This document shows positions 53,660 through 62,162 of a stretch of DNA of 64,000 nt, in pieces. The position numbers and the translations under genes were made by a program. Source of the stretch: PNOJ01 sp016706845 (GTDB lineage: Bacteria; Krumholzibacteriota; Krumholzibacteriia; LZORAL124-64-63); the NCBI GenBank assembly GCA_016706845.1, contig JADJIV010000008.1, forward strand, positions 1 to 64,000, in the 5' to 3' direction. A model generated the notes under the pieces. The model saw only the letters and a program-made list of their open reading frames with translations, had not been told where the DNA came from and ran no database searches. How positions within the stretch are numbered: the stretch's first letter is position 1; each line of letters starts with the position of its first letter.

Positions 53660-55312
53660 ATGAGCGACCGCATCCTGGACATCACCCTGCCGCCCGACGT
53701 CTCCGGCGTCGAGCCCGCGCTGACGCGCGAGCAGCGCCTCGAGACGCGCGTGCGCCGCCTCGAGGCCGAGAACGCGCGTCTGCTCCGCGAGGCGCTGCAG
53801 TCCGCGCTGCCCGGCGGGGACCTGGTGGACCAGCTCGGCGCCGCCGACCTCGAGAACCTGCGCCACTACCTGCGCGAAGCCCAGCAGCGGCCGGACCTCT
53901 GGTGCGAGGGCCGCCTGCTGCCGGTGCGCGACGTGCCGCCCGAGGCCGTCCTGGACCTGGCCGAGCTGGCCTACTGGCGCCACGTCCTGGCCCGCGGCGT
54001 CGGCCTGTGCACCTGCCTGGTCCTGCGCGACGGGCGCGGGTACCGCCCGGTCGACGACGGGCGCATCCTGGCCGCCGAGGGCGCCGCCTGCGGCAGCGCG
54101 TGCGTCGAGGCCGTCGCCGAGCTGCTCGAAGCCGATCCGGACCCCGATCCCGGCGCGCGGCCGGCGGGCGCGGCCTGCCCGGCGTGCGGGGCCGCGCTGT
54201 GGCACGTCCCGGTGCTGCTGTCGCACGAGAAGGAGCGCGCGGTGCTGGGGCGCCTCGTCGGGCACGGCGCGCCCGCCGAATCCGACGCGCAGCGCCGCAT
54301 GGTCGAGCTGGTGGCCAACCTCGCGGGGCGCCGCGCCAGCGAGGAGTACGCCCGCCAGTCCGGCGCCGTGCTGCAGCTGCAGGTGGCCGGCATGATCGTC
54401 CGCTACACGCAGGCGAAGGCGCACGCCGCCGAGGCGGCCCGCGCGGCGATGGAGCGCCACGCCCGGGTGGCCGCCGACCTGGCCCGCGCCAAGACCGACC
54501 TGGAGGTGGCGCTGGCCGAGGCCGGCGACGCGCGCCGCGCCGCCGAGCTGGCCAATCGCAGCAAGAGCATGTTCCTGGCCGCGATGTCGCACGAGATCCG
54601 CACGCCGCTGACCTGTGTCGTCGGCTTCGCCGACCTGCTGACCATGCCGAACCTGGGCGCGCAGGACGTGCGCGACTTCGCGGCGTCCATCCAGGAGAGC
54701 GGCCAGGTCCTGCTGTCCCTCATCAACAATGTGCTCGACCTGTCGCGCATCGAGGCCGGGCGCCTCGACCTCGAGCGCATCCCCTTCAGCGCTGCCGGCG
54801 TGCTCGAAGAGGTGTGCGGCATCTTCGCCTCGTCCTCGCGCGAGAAGCGCGTCGCGCTGGATCTCGTCGTGGCCCCCGACGTGCCGGCCGGGCAGGCGGG
54901 CGACCCGACGCGCCTGCGCCAGATCGCGATGAACCTCGTGGGCAACGCGCTGAAGTTCACCAGCCGCGGCTCGGTCGCGGTCGCCTGCCGGCGGTCGGAC
55001 CGCGACGGCTGGCTGGAGGTCGCGGTGACCGACACGGGCTCCGGCATCCCCGCCGACCGCCTCGGCGGGATCTTCGAGCCCTTCCAGCAGGCCGGCCGGG
55101 ACGTCGCCCGCAAGCACGGCGGCAGCGGTCTCGGTCTGGCCATCGCCCACCGCACCGTCGCGGCCATGGGCGGCGAGCTGACCGTCGCGAGCGAGGTCGG
55201 CCGGGGCTCGCGCTTCGCCTTCACCTTCCCGGAGCACCTCCCCGAGAGCCTCGGCGACCCCGATCCCGAGGGTCCCGACGCGGCCCTGGACCGCGGCCCC
55301 TGCGGGGGGTAG
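53660..55312 (+). CDS. cytoplasmic sensor histidine kinase with cysteine-rich input domain
   Basis: 550 residues, no membrane helix or signal peptide. Residues 20-50 are coiled coil; 105-235 form an input domain with paired cysteines (LCTCL, ACGSACVEA, CPACGAALWHVPVLL) that resembles a PocR-like or redox/metal sensor; a long coiled coil (about 240-300) leads to HisKA (FLAAMSHEIRTPLTCVVGF, His311) and the ATPase (NLVGNALKFTSRG, DTGSGIPADR, GGSGLGLAIAH). No receiver domain follows, so the partner is elsewhere. Sensing of redox or metal by the cysteines is inference. Confidence 0.85.
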   Translation: MSDRILDITLPPDVSGVEPALTREQRLETRVRRLEAENARLLREALQSALPGGDLVDQLGAADLENLRHYLREAQQRPDLWCEGRLLPVRDVPPEAVLDLAELAYWRHVLARGVGLCTCLVLRDGRGYRPVDDGRILAAEGAACGSACVEAVAELLEADPDPDPGARPAGAACPACGAALWHVPVLLSHEKERAVLGRLVGHGAPAESDAQRRMVELVANLAGRRASEEYARQSGAVLQLQVAGMIVRYTQAKAHAAEAARAAMERHARVAADLARAKTDLEVALAEAGDARRAAELANRSKSMFLAAMSHEIRTPLTCVVGFADLLTMPNLGAQDVRDFAASIQESGQVLLSLINNVLDLSRIEAGRLDLERIPFSAAGVLEEVCGIFASSSREKRVALDLVVAPDVPAGQAGDPTRLRQIAMNLVGNALKFTSRGSVAVACRRSDRDGWLEVAVTDTGSGIPADRLGGIFEPFQQAGRDVARKHGGSGLGLAIAHRTVAAMGGELTVASEVGRGSRFAFTFPEHLPESLGDPDPEGPDAALDRGPCGG

Positions 55313-55359
55313 TCTGCGGGGTGTCCCTTCACCGCGGCGCGCCGACCAGGAGGCTCCCC

Positions 55360-55842
55360 ATGCCCTCGCCACCGTCTCCCCACGACCCGGCCCTGCAGCT
55401 GCTGCCCTCGCCCGTGGTCGTCGTCGGCGCCGCGGACGGCCCGCGCCGCGGCGGCCTGACCGCGGCCTGGGTGACGCGGGTGTCGTCCGCGCCGGCGCTG
55501 CTCGCGGTCGCCGTCTCGCCGCTGCGCCACACGCACGGCCTGCTGCGCGACGGGGGGGAGTTCACCGTCTCGGTGCTGCGCGAGGGGCAGGTGGAGGTCG
55601 CGCGCCGGTTCGGCCTGCAGTCGGGGCGCGATCTCGACAAGTGGCGGGGCACGGACTCCGTCACGATGGGCGGCGGGGCGCCCGCGCTGCGGGACTGCGC
55701 GGCCCGCCTGCTGTGCCGCCTGATCGGCCGCCACACGGCCGGCGACCACGAGGTGCTGGTCGGGGAGGTGCTCGTTTCGGAGGTCGTGGGGGGCGGCCCC
55801 GCGCTGCCGATGCGCGGAACCGACTACGCCCCGCGAGGTTGA
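55360..55842 (+). CDS. flavin reductase-like (FMN split-barrel) protein
   Basis: 160 residues, AGGAGG before ATG 55360. VVVVGAADGPRRGGLTAAWV, SPLRHTHGLLRDGGEFTVSV and LQSGRDLDKW are the pattern of the flavin reductase domain (PF01613), small FMN-binding dimers that reduce free flavin or serve as oxygenase partners. It follows the sensor kinase by 47 bases. Substrate unknown. Confidence 0.8.
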   Translation: MPSPPSPHDPALQLLPSPVVVVGAADGPRRGGLTAAWVTRVSSAPALLAVAVSPLRHTHGLLRDGGEFTVSVLREGQVEVARRFGLQSGRDLDKWRGTDSVTMGGGAPALRDCAARLLCRLIGRHTAGDHEVLVGEVLVSEVVGGGPALPMRGTDYAPRG

Positions 55843-55852
55843 AGAGAGCCTG

Positions 55853-55880
55853 TTGCAAACGACGCGGATTCCGGTATCCT
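55853..55880 (+). promoter_or_regulatory. sigma-70 promoter of the cupin gene
   Basis: TTGCAA (55853-55858), 16 nt, TATCCT (55875-55880). The predicted start is at about 55887, beside an in-frame GTG (55888); ATG 55927 has GGGAGG. Confidence 0.6.
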
Positions 55881-55926
55881 GACCCTAGTGGAACCTGCCT
55901 CCAACAACCCACCCTGGGAGGTCTCC

Positions 55927-56280
55927 ATGGCCAGACTGCAAGCGGCCGACACCATGTGGCCCGACGAAGTCCTGAAGCTCCCCGCGATCGAATTCCACGT
56001 CTCCGGCGTGACCGGACATTCCCTGAAAAACCACGAGAAGCAGGTGACGTTCTTCCGCTTCGACGAAGGCGTGACCGTCCCCGACCACAGCCACGGCGCC
56101 CAGTGGGGCTACCTCGTCACCGGCGAGATGACCCTGGAGATCGAGGGGCGCACCGAGCTGTACCAGGCCGGCGACGTCTACTACATCCCCGCCGGCAAGA
56201 AGCACCGCACCTCGTTCAGCCAGACGTCGCACGTGATCGACATGGGCGACGACCCCCAGCGCTACCCCCTGCGGGGCTAG
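55927..56280 (+). CDS. single-domain cupin
   Basis: 117 residues from ATG 55927, chosen for GGGAGG upstream; a GTG at 55888 would add 13 residues on a leaderless message. Cupin motif 1 is VPDHSHGAQWGYLVTGEM and motif 2 DVYYIPAGKKHR, supplying His ligands for a metal (HSH, and the final His). Small cupins bind metals or sugars; the function is unknown. A strong hairpin follows. Confidence 0.85.
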   Translation: MARLQAADTMWPDEVLKLPAIEFHVSGVTGHSLKNHEKQVTFFRFDEGVTVPDHSHGAQWGYLVTGEMTLEIEGRTELYQAGDVYYIPAGKKHRTSFSQTSHVIDMGDDPQRYPLRG

Positions 56281-56295
56281 CCGACCGGCGCGGCA

Positions 56296-56323
56296 GGGGC
56301 CGGAACGCGCGCGTTCCGGCCCC
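56296..56323. terminator. 28-nt perfect palindrome between converging genes
   Basis: A 14-bp stem, 56296-56309 with 56310-56323, between the cupin stop (56280) and the M16 stop (56345). No T run follows. Confidence 0.55.
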
Positions 56324-56344
56324 CGTGCGTCCGCAGCGGCCGGC

Positions 56345-59020
56345 TCACGCCGGTCCCAGCACCACTTCCCAGCGATCCTCGGTCCCGAGGTAGCGCGCGG
56401 CGGCGTCGCGCACCCAGCGCGGGGTCAGGGCGCGGATATCCTTCAGGTGATGGGCGATGTTGTTGGGGGCCCGACCGTAGAGCACGTCGGCGCCGCAGCG
56501 GCTCGCCCGCGCGGCGTTGCTCTGCCGCGAGATCAGCAGATTGCCCAGCAGCCGCGCGCGGGCCCGCGCGAACTCGGTCGCGGCCGCCGGTTCCGTGGCG
56601 ATGCGGCGCAGTTCCTCGACCAGGGCGGCCGCGGCCGCGTCCTCGGTCGCGGGATCGGTCAGCACGTAACCCACCAGCATGCCCGGCGCGAAGCCGCGGG
56701 CGGCCTGGATCCCGGTCGTGTAGCACAGGGAGCGGCGGTTGCGCAGGGCCTCGAAGAGCCGGCCGCTCTGGCCGTTCAGCAGGCTCTGCAGCAGCGCCAG
56801 GGCGGCGCGGTCGGTGTTCGGGTCCAGCGGGCCGCGCCAGCCGCACAGCACCACGCTCTGGCGCACGTCGCGCTCGAGGCGCCGGCGCTCGACGCCGGCG
56901 GCGGCCGGCACGCGGTCCAGCGGCGGCAGCGGCGGCGAGGGGGCGTCGGGCAGGTCGGCCAGCACGTCCTCGATCCGCGCCGCGAGGCGGTCGCGGTCGA
57001 CGTCGCCCGAGACCACCACGTGCACGTTGCGCGACGTCCACAAGCGGGCGTGATGGGCGACCAGGTCGTTGCGGGTCAGATCCGGCAGCGAGGCCTCGGT
57101 GCCGGCCATGGGCGAGCCGTAGGGGTGGTCCGGGTACATCGCGCCGCGCAGGGCGCGCGCGGCGGCCTGGAAGGGGTCGTCCTGCTGGGCCTGCAGGTCG
57201 TCCAGCGCGAGGCGGCGCTCCTGCTCCAGCTCGTCGGCGGGGAAGGCGGGCGCGCAGGCCAGGCGGCCCAGCCGCTCCAGCAGCGGGTCCAGGCGCGCCG
57301 TGAGGCCGGTCAGCGACAGGCCGGTGTGGTCGCGCGCCGAGAAGGGGGAGAGCGAGGCGCCGCAGCTCTCGACGGCGGCGTGCAGCGCGGCGGCGTCCTC
57401 CTGCGCCGTCGCCTTGGCCTGAACCTGCTGGGTCAGGTGGGCCAGGCCCTCCTGACCGGGCAGCTGGTGGCAGACGCCGCCGGCGGCGTAGAGGCTGAGC
57501 GTCGCCACCGGCAGGCTGCGGTCCTCGCGCGCGTAGAGGCGCAGGCCGCCGCGCAGGAGGATCTCCTCGAAGGGGCGGTCGTTCTTCGCGGTCGCCTTGG
57601 TGGCCGGGGTCACCGGGGCCGTCCCGGCCGCTGCGATCGCCGGTGCCGTCGGCGCCGATCCCGTCCCGTCCGCGCGCCCGCCGAGCCGCGGCGCCAGCAG
57701 CGCCTCCCAGGCGGCGGCGTCCGCGGGGATGGCGCCGCCGTCGTCGCCGGCCGGGGCGTAGACGAGCACCGCCGCCTCCTCGCGCACGAACAGGCGCCGG
57801 CAGAGGCGCTGGACGTCGGCGCCGGTCACCGCCGCCACCCGCTGCGGCCAGTCGAAGGCGGCCTGCGGATCGCCCATGGCGTCGTGCCAGCCCAGGTTCG
57901 CGGCGCGCCCCTGCACCGTCTCGAGTCCGAAGGCGTAGCCGCGCTCGGTGCGGACGCGGGCGCGGTCCAGTTCGGCCTCGTCCGGCGGCGCATCCTTCAT
58001 CTGCTGCAGCAGGCCGCCGATCTCCGCGACGGCCGCTGCGACCTTCGCGGCATCGGTCTCGAAGTCCACCACCAGCAGCCCCTCGCGCGGGCCGGACTCG
58101 CTCAAGAGGCCGATGCCGCCCACCAGCTGCTTCTCCTCCTGGATGCGGCGGTAGAGCCGCGCGCTGCGGCCGTCCGACAGGATCTGCTGCACGACGGCCA
58201 GGGCCGGCTGGTCGGGGTCGTTCTCGGCCACGCCCGGCAGCAGCAGCTTGCCGTAGACGCGCTGCAGGTCGCCGCGCGCCAGCCGGGCCCGCAGGCCGTC
58301 GTGGGGCGGCTCGCAGGCCGGCGACGGCAGCTCGTAGGGGCGCGGCGGCGACTCGGGGCCGAAGGTCGCGGCCAGCAGGTCCAGGACCGACCCGGCCTTC
58401 ACGTCGCCCACCACCACGGCCGTCATGCGGTCGGGCTGGTAGGCGGCCCGCCAGAAGTCGAGGATCCGCTCGCGGGGCGTGGACAGCAGGTCCTCGTCCC
58501 GCCCGCCGATCGGGTGGCGGTAGGGGCTGACGTCGCGCGCCAGCTCCAGGCCCCAGCGCCAGGTCACGCCGAAGCCCGAGGGCTGATCGTCGTACATGTG
58601 GTTCTCGTGGACCAGCACCTGGCGCTCGGCGTCCAGCGACGCGGCCTCGAATTCCGAGTGGAACAGGGCGTCGTGCAGGATGTCGACGGCGTCGGGCAGG
58701 TGCTCCGCCGGCACGGTGATGTGGTAGTTCGTGGTCTCGTAACCGGTGCCGGCGTTGGTGGTGCCGCCGAGGTCGGCGACCTCGCGCGCGAAGTCGCCCT
58801 CGGCCCGCCGCGCGGTGCCCTTGAACAGCAGGTGTTCGATGCCGTGCGCCCAGCCGCGCACCCCGTCGGGTTCCAGGTTCGAGCCGACGCGCACCCAGAT
58901 GTTGCAGACCGCCACGGGGCTGCGGCGGTCCTCCATGACGATCAGGCGCATGCCGTTGGTCAGGCGGGCCGTGACGGCCCCGCCCATCGTGCCCCGGGAG
59001 GCGAGGTGGCGCTGCGGCAT
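56345..59020 (-). CDS. M16 zinc metalloprotease, double-domain
   Basis: 891 residues from ATG 59020 (GGGGAG upstream). The N-terminal half has the inverted zinc motif H59-G-I-E-H63 in WAHGIEHLLFKGT and the third ligand E139 in RQVLVHEN, 76 residues on, as in pitrilysin/insulinase peptidases. The C-terminal half (from about 480, GGLRLYAREDRSLPVATLSL) repeats the fold without the motif. An Ala/Thr-Pro linker (about 455-475) joins them. No signal peptide, so it may act in the cytoplasm, unlike many secreted FCB homologues. Frame is intact over 2.7 kb. Confidence 0.93.
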   Translation of the reverse strand: MPQRHLASRGTMGGAVTARLTNGMRLIVMEDRRSPVAVCNIWVRVGSNLEPDGVRGWAHGIEHLLFKGTARRAEGDFAREVADLGGTTNAGTGYETTNYHITVPAEHLPDAVDILHDALFHSEFEAASLDAERQVLVHENHMYDDQPSGFGVTWRWGLELARDVSPYRHPIGGRDEDLLSTPRERILDFWRAAYQPDRMTAVVVGDVKAGSVLDLLAATFGPESPPRPYELPSPACEPPHDGLRARLARGDLQRVYGKLLLPGVAENDPDQPALAVVQQILSDGRSARLYRRIQEEKQLVGGIGLLSESGPREGLLVVDFETDAAKVAAAVAEIGGLLQQMKDAPPDEAELDRARVRTERGYAFGLETVQGRAANLGWHDAMGDPQAAFDWPQRVAAVTGADVQRLCRRLFVREEAAVLVYAPAGDDGGAIPADAAAWEALLAPRLGGRADGTGSAPTAPAIAAAGTAPVTPATKATAKNDRPFEEILLRGGLRLYAREDRSLPVATLSLYAAGGVCHQLPGQEGLAHLTQQVQAKATAQEDAAALHAAVESCGASLSPFSARDHTGLSLTGLTARLDPLLERLGRLACAPAFPADELEQERRLALDDLQAQQDDPFQAAARALRGAMYPDHPYGSPMAGTEASLPDLTRNDLVAHHARLWTSRNVHVVVSGDVDRDRLAARIEDVLADLPDAPSPPLPPLDRVPAAAGVERRRLERDVRQSVVLCGWRGPLDPNTDRAALALLQSLLNGQSGRLFEALRNRRSLCYTTGIQAARGFAPGMLVGYVLTDPATEDAAAAALVEELRRIATEPAAATEFARARARLLGNLLISRQSNAARASRCGADVLYGRAPNNIAHHLKDIRALTPRWVRDAAARYLGTEDRWEVVLGPA

Positions 59021-59174
59021 GGAGTCTCCCCGTCGGTGTGAGCGCAGCCGCCCGGGCGCACCCCGTCCGGCTCCGGCCAGAGTAAGGGGGACGGTCCCGC
59101 TTGGCGACCACGGATTGACGGGCGGCGGCGGGTGTGACAGCTTGCGGCTAGACTGGGGGCCGAACGGAGGGGAC

Positions 59175-60068
59175 GTGAACGCGACACCGGACATCCTGAC
59201 CATCGACGTCGAGGAGTGGTTCCACGGCCACAACTACCTCGACCAGGCGCCGCCCGACACCTGGGAGGGGCGCGAGAGCCGCGTCGTCGGCAACACCGGG
59301 CGCTGCCTCGACCTGCTGGCGAAGCACAAGGTGACCGGAACCTTCTTCGTCCTGGGCTGGACCGCCGAGCGCCACCCCGACCTGGTGCGCCGCATCGCGG
59401 ACGCCGGCCACGAGATCGCCTGCCACTCCTACGCGCACCCGGTCGTCCACCAGCTCACGCCCGAGGAGTTCCGCGCCGACCTGCGCCGGGCGCGCGCGGC
59501 GCTGGCCGCCGCCGGGATCGACCGCGTCGACGGCTTCCGCGCTCCGAGCTTCACCATCACCCCCGCGGTGCACGACTACCTGCACGTGCTGCGCGAGGAG
59601 GGCTTCACCTACGACTGCTCCCTGTTCCCCGTCCACCACCCGCACTACGGGCAACCCGCATCGCCGCGCCGGCCCTTCCTGCTGCAGCCACCCGACGATC
59701 GCCGGGAAGATCCCCTGCTCGTGATGCCGATGACCACCGCGCGCGTCCTGGGCGTGAACGTCGGCTTCGCCGGCGGCGCCTACCTGCGCCTGCTGCCGGT
59801 GCCCGCCTACCGCTCCCTGCGTGCGCTGGCCCGCCGGCAGGGACAGCCGATCGTCACCTACCTGCACCCCTGGGAGCTGGACGACTGGCGTCCCGGCCGC
59901 ATCGGCCAGTCGCCGGTGAAGCGGCTGCTCAGCCAGGGGGGGCAGAACTCGACCTTCGCCAAGCTGGAGGGCGTGCTGCGCGGCGGGAATTTCGTCACGA
60001 TGGGGGAGCACGCCGCTTCGCTGCGGCGCGGCGGCAACCTGCCGATACGAACGTTGCCGTTAGTCTGA
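59175..60068 (+). CDS. polysaccharide deacetylase with DUF3473 (XrtA type)
   Basis: 297 residues, GTG start after GGAGGGG. NodB-type motifs: ILTIDVEEWFHGHNYLD (metal/catalytic Asp), TGTFFVLGWTAERHPDLV, EIACHSYAHPVVHQL (His ligands), FRAPSFTITP, and the C-terminal DUF3473 with VTYLHPWELD. This subfamily is usually found in exosortase/exopolysaccharide clusters, where it trims N-acetyl groups; no exosortase or glycosyltransferase genes are here. It is divergent from the M16 gene. Confidence 0.9.
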   Translation: MNATPDILTIDVEEWFHGHNYLDQAPPDTWEGRESRVVGNTGRCLDLLAKHKVTGTFFVLGWTAERHPDLVRRIADAGHEIACHSYAHPVVHQLTPEEFRADLRRARAALAAAGIDRVDGFRAPSFTITPAVHDYLHVLREEGFTYDCSLFPVHHPHYGQPASPRRPFLLQPPDDRREDPLLVMPMTTARVLGVNVGFAGGAYLRLLPVPAYRSLRALARRQGQPIVTYLHPWELDDWRPGRIGQSPVKRLLSQGGQNSTFAKLEGVLRGGNFVTMGEHAASLRRGGNLPIRTLPLV

Positions 60069-60077
60069 GGCTAGCGC

Positions 60078-61961
60078 CTACTCAGGTACCCCGGTGGATC
60101 CGTCGGCTTTGCGCCACAACGCCCCCGACGAAGCCGGCTGCGCGAACACGAGCTGGTTGCCCGTGATCTCGACCGCCTCCCAGGCTCCGGTCTCCGGATG
60201 GAATCGCTGCCAGGTCCCGTTCGCGGGGAAGGCCACCGGCCAGGTGTGGTCGTTGTGGTCGAAGTTCAGGGCCACGACGATCTCCGCCTGCGACGACACG
60301 GCCCCGCCGCGCCAGTAGCAGAGGGTGCGGTCGTAGTGGTCGGCGTCGGCGGCGCGCCAGGTGAACCAGGTGCGCTCGGACGCCAGGGCGGCCTCGTCGC
60401 GGCGCAGGCGGATGAGGTTGCGGTAGACGGCGCGCAGGTCCTGGTCGCCGGTGGTCCAGTCGATCTTGAAGGTGGTCGGGTCGCCTGGGGCGGAACTCGT
60501 CGCAGCCGATCTCCTGGCCGTTGTAGAGCATCGGGATGCCGACGCTGGTCAGCAGCGCGAAGGCGCCGAGCTCCGACTTCTGCCGCCCGCCGATGAGTTG
60601 GGCGTCGGCCGAGCCGTAGGCGTCCACGGCCCAGGCGAGGCGGTTCTCGTCGTGCGTCTCGAGGGACTTCACGTCGCTGAAGCCGTCGCCGTTGGACCCG
60701 TTGTACTGGCTGTTGGCGCCGATCACGTTGGCCGAGGCCCACATGTTGCGGCAGCCGAAGCTCCAGCAGCCGAGGCTGGTCGCGGTCGAGCCGCGCCAGG
60801 CGAAGCCGTTCTGGGTCAGGTTCGTGGTCATCACCTGCAGGAAGTTGTTGCCGCCGCCGCCCCAGGCGTCGGTGTGGTTGCCGCCCCACTGGGCGTCGTA
60901 GCCGTGGGTGACGGCGTTGCCTTCGTTGGGGTAGCGGAAGTCCTCGCCGATCAGCAGCAGGTCCGGGCGCGCGGCGCGCAGCTCGTCGCGCAGGTACTCC
61001 CAGGTGGCCCAGCCCTCGCCGGCCACGTAGTCGAAGCGGAACCCGTCCACCTTGTACGTGTCGACCCAGTGCAGCATCGCGTCGCGGACGTGGGCCTTCA
61101 GGGCGGGGTCGCTCCAGTTCAGCTCCACCATGCCCCAGGGGTTCGACTCGGTCGTGGTGAAGTGGTAGGTCCCGGCGAAGGTGTCCAGCTGGCGCAGGAC
61201 GCCGCCGCCGGCCTGGTGGTTCAGCACGACGTCCAGGATGACCGCCATGCCGCGTTCGTGGCAGCGGTCCACCAGCAGGGCGAAGAAGTACGGCGAGCCG
61301 TAGGCGGGATTGGGGGCGGCGTACAGCACCGGGTCGTAGCCCCAGCCGTTGTAGGAGGGGGCGTTGACGGGCATCAGCTCGACGGCGTTGACGCCCAGGT
61401 CCACCAGGTTCGCACCGGTGTCCAGACCGCTGATGATGCCGGCGAAGGTGCCGGCGGCCGAGAAGTCGTTCGGGGAGATCTCGTAGATGACCAGCCTGGT
61501 GCGGTCGACCGGCGTCGCCAGGTCGCGGATCGAGGGCAGCGTCCGGCCGTACAGGGCGTTGGCCTGTGCGGGATCGCCGCCGCTCTGGACCTCGGGGGCC
61601 ATCGGATCGGTCAGCCAGGTGACCACGCCGCCCCGGCGCAGGACGAACTTGTAGGCCTGGACGCCCGCCGGCAGGTCGGTGCCGTAGCGCCAGGTGACGC
61701 CGTCGCCGTCGGGGACGAAGGCGTAGGCCGCGTTCTGGGTGGCCCAGCCGTTGAAGGCGCCGGCCAGGTGGACCGAGTCGGCCCCGTAGACGCGCAGGAC
61801 GAAGCTGTCGGGCTGGACCAGGGTCGGGGTCGCCGGAAGGGCCGGGACCGCGCCCTTGGCGCCGTCGGGGTCGGCGGGGCGATCGCCCGAGCAGCCGGGC
61901 AGCAGCAGGGGCGGCCGCGGGCCAGGACGAGCGCGGCGAGCAGGGAGCGGGGCGCGTGCAT
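60078..61961 (-). CDS. lipoprotein alpha-amylase, GH13 with N-terminal glycogen-binding domain (two frame breaks)
   Basis: About 627 residues from ATG 61961 (AGGAG upstream), corrected near 61905 and 60490. Lipobox LLPGC anchors it to a membrane. A CBM48/E-set domain follows (SVHLAGAFNGWATQNAAYAF; VQAYKFVLRRGG). The GH13 barrel shows region I AVILDVVLNH, II DGFRFDYVAG (nucleophile Asp), III LLLIGEDFRYP (acid Glu), and IV SLETHDENRL. A C-terminal beta domain (EIVVALNFDHNDHTWPVAFP) ends it. It acts on alpha-1,4-glucans at the cell surface. It is divergent from the five-domain glycogen-binding protein, suggesting joint starch or glycogen use. Confidence 0.88.
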
Positions 61962-62052
61962 GGGTCTCCTGTCGGTGTTGCCGGAGTTCACCTTATGATA
62001 ACACAAATCAGCGGCCCGTCCCAGCCTTCCGCGGACGCGCCGACGGGCCCCC

Positions 62053-62080
62053 TTGACGCGGTCCCGTCGCGTGTTACTCT
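62053..62080 (+). promoter_or_regulatory. sigma-70 promoter of the glycogen-binding protein
   Basis: TTGACG (62053-62058), 16 nt, TACTCT (62075-62080), 82 bases before the ATG. On the other strand TATCAT (62000-61995) is a possible -10 for the amylase gene. Confidence 0.55.
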
Positions 62081-62162
62081 CCCCGTCTCGAATCTCATCC
62101 GGCGCGCCCGGTGGGCGGGGAGACCCCCGTCCCGTCGTCGCGCCGACACCCGGGAGATCAAC

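Noticed and set aside
59115..59154. TTGACG and TAGACT as a promoter for the XrtA-type deacetylase
   Set aside because: The spacing is 28 bases, far from 17; no alternative -35 fits TAGACT.
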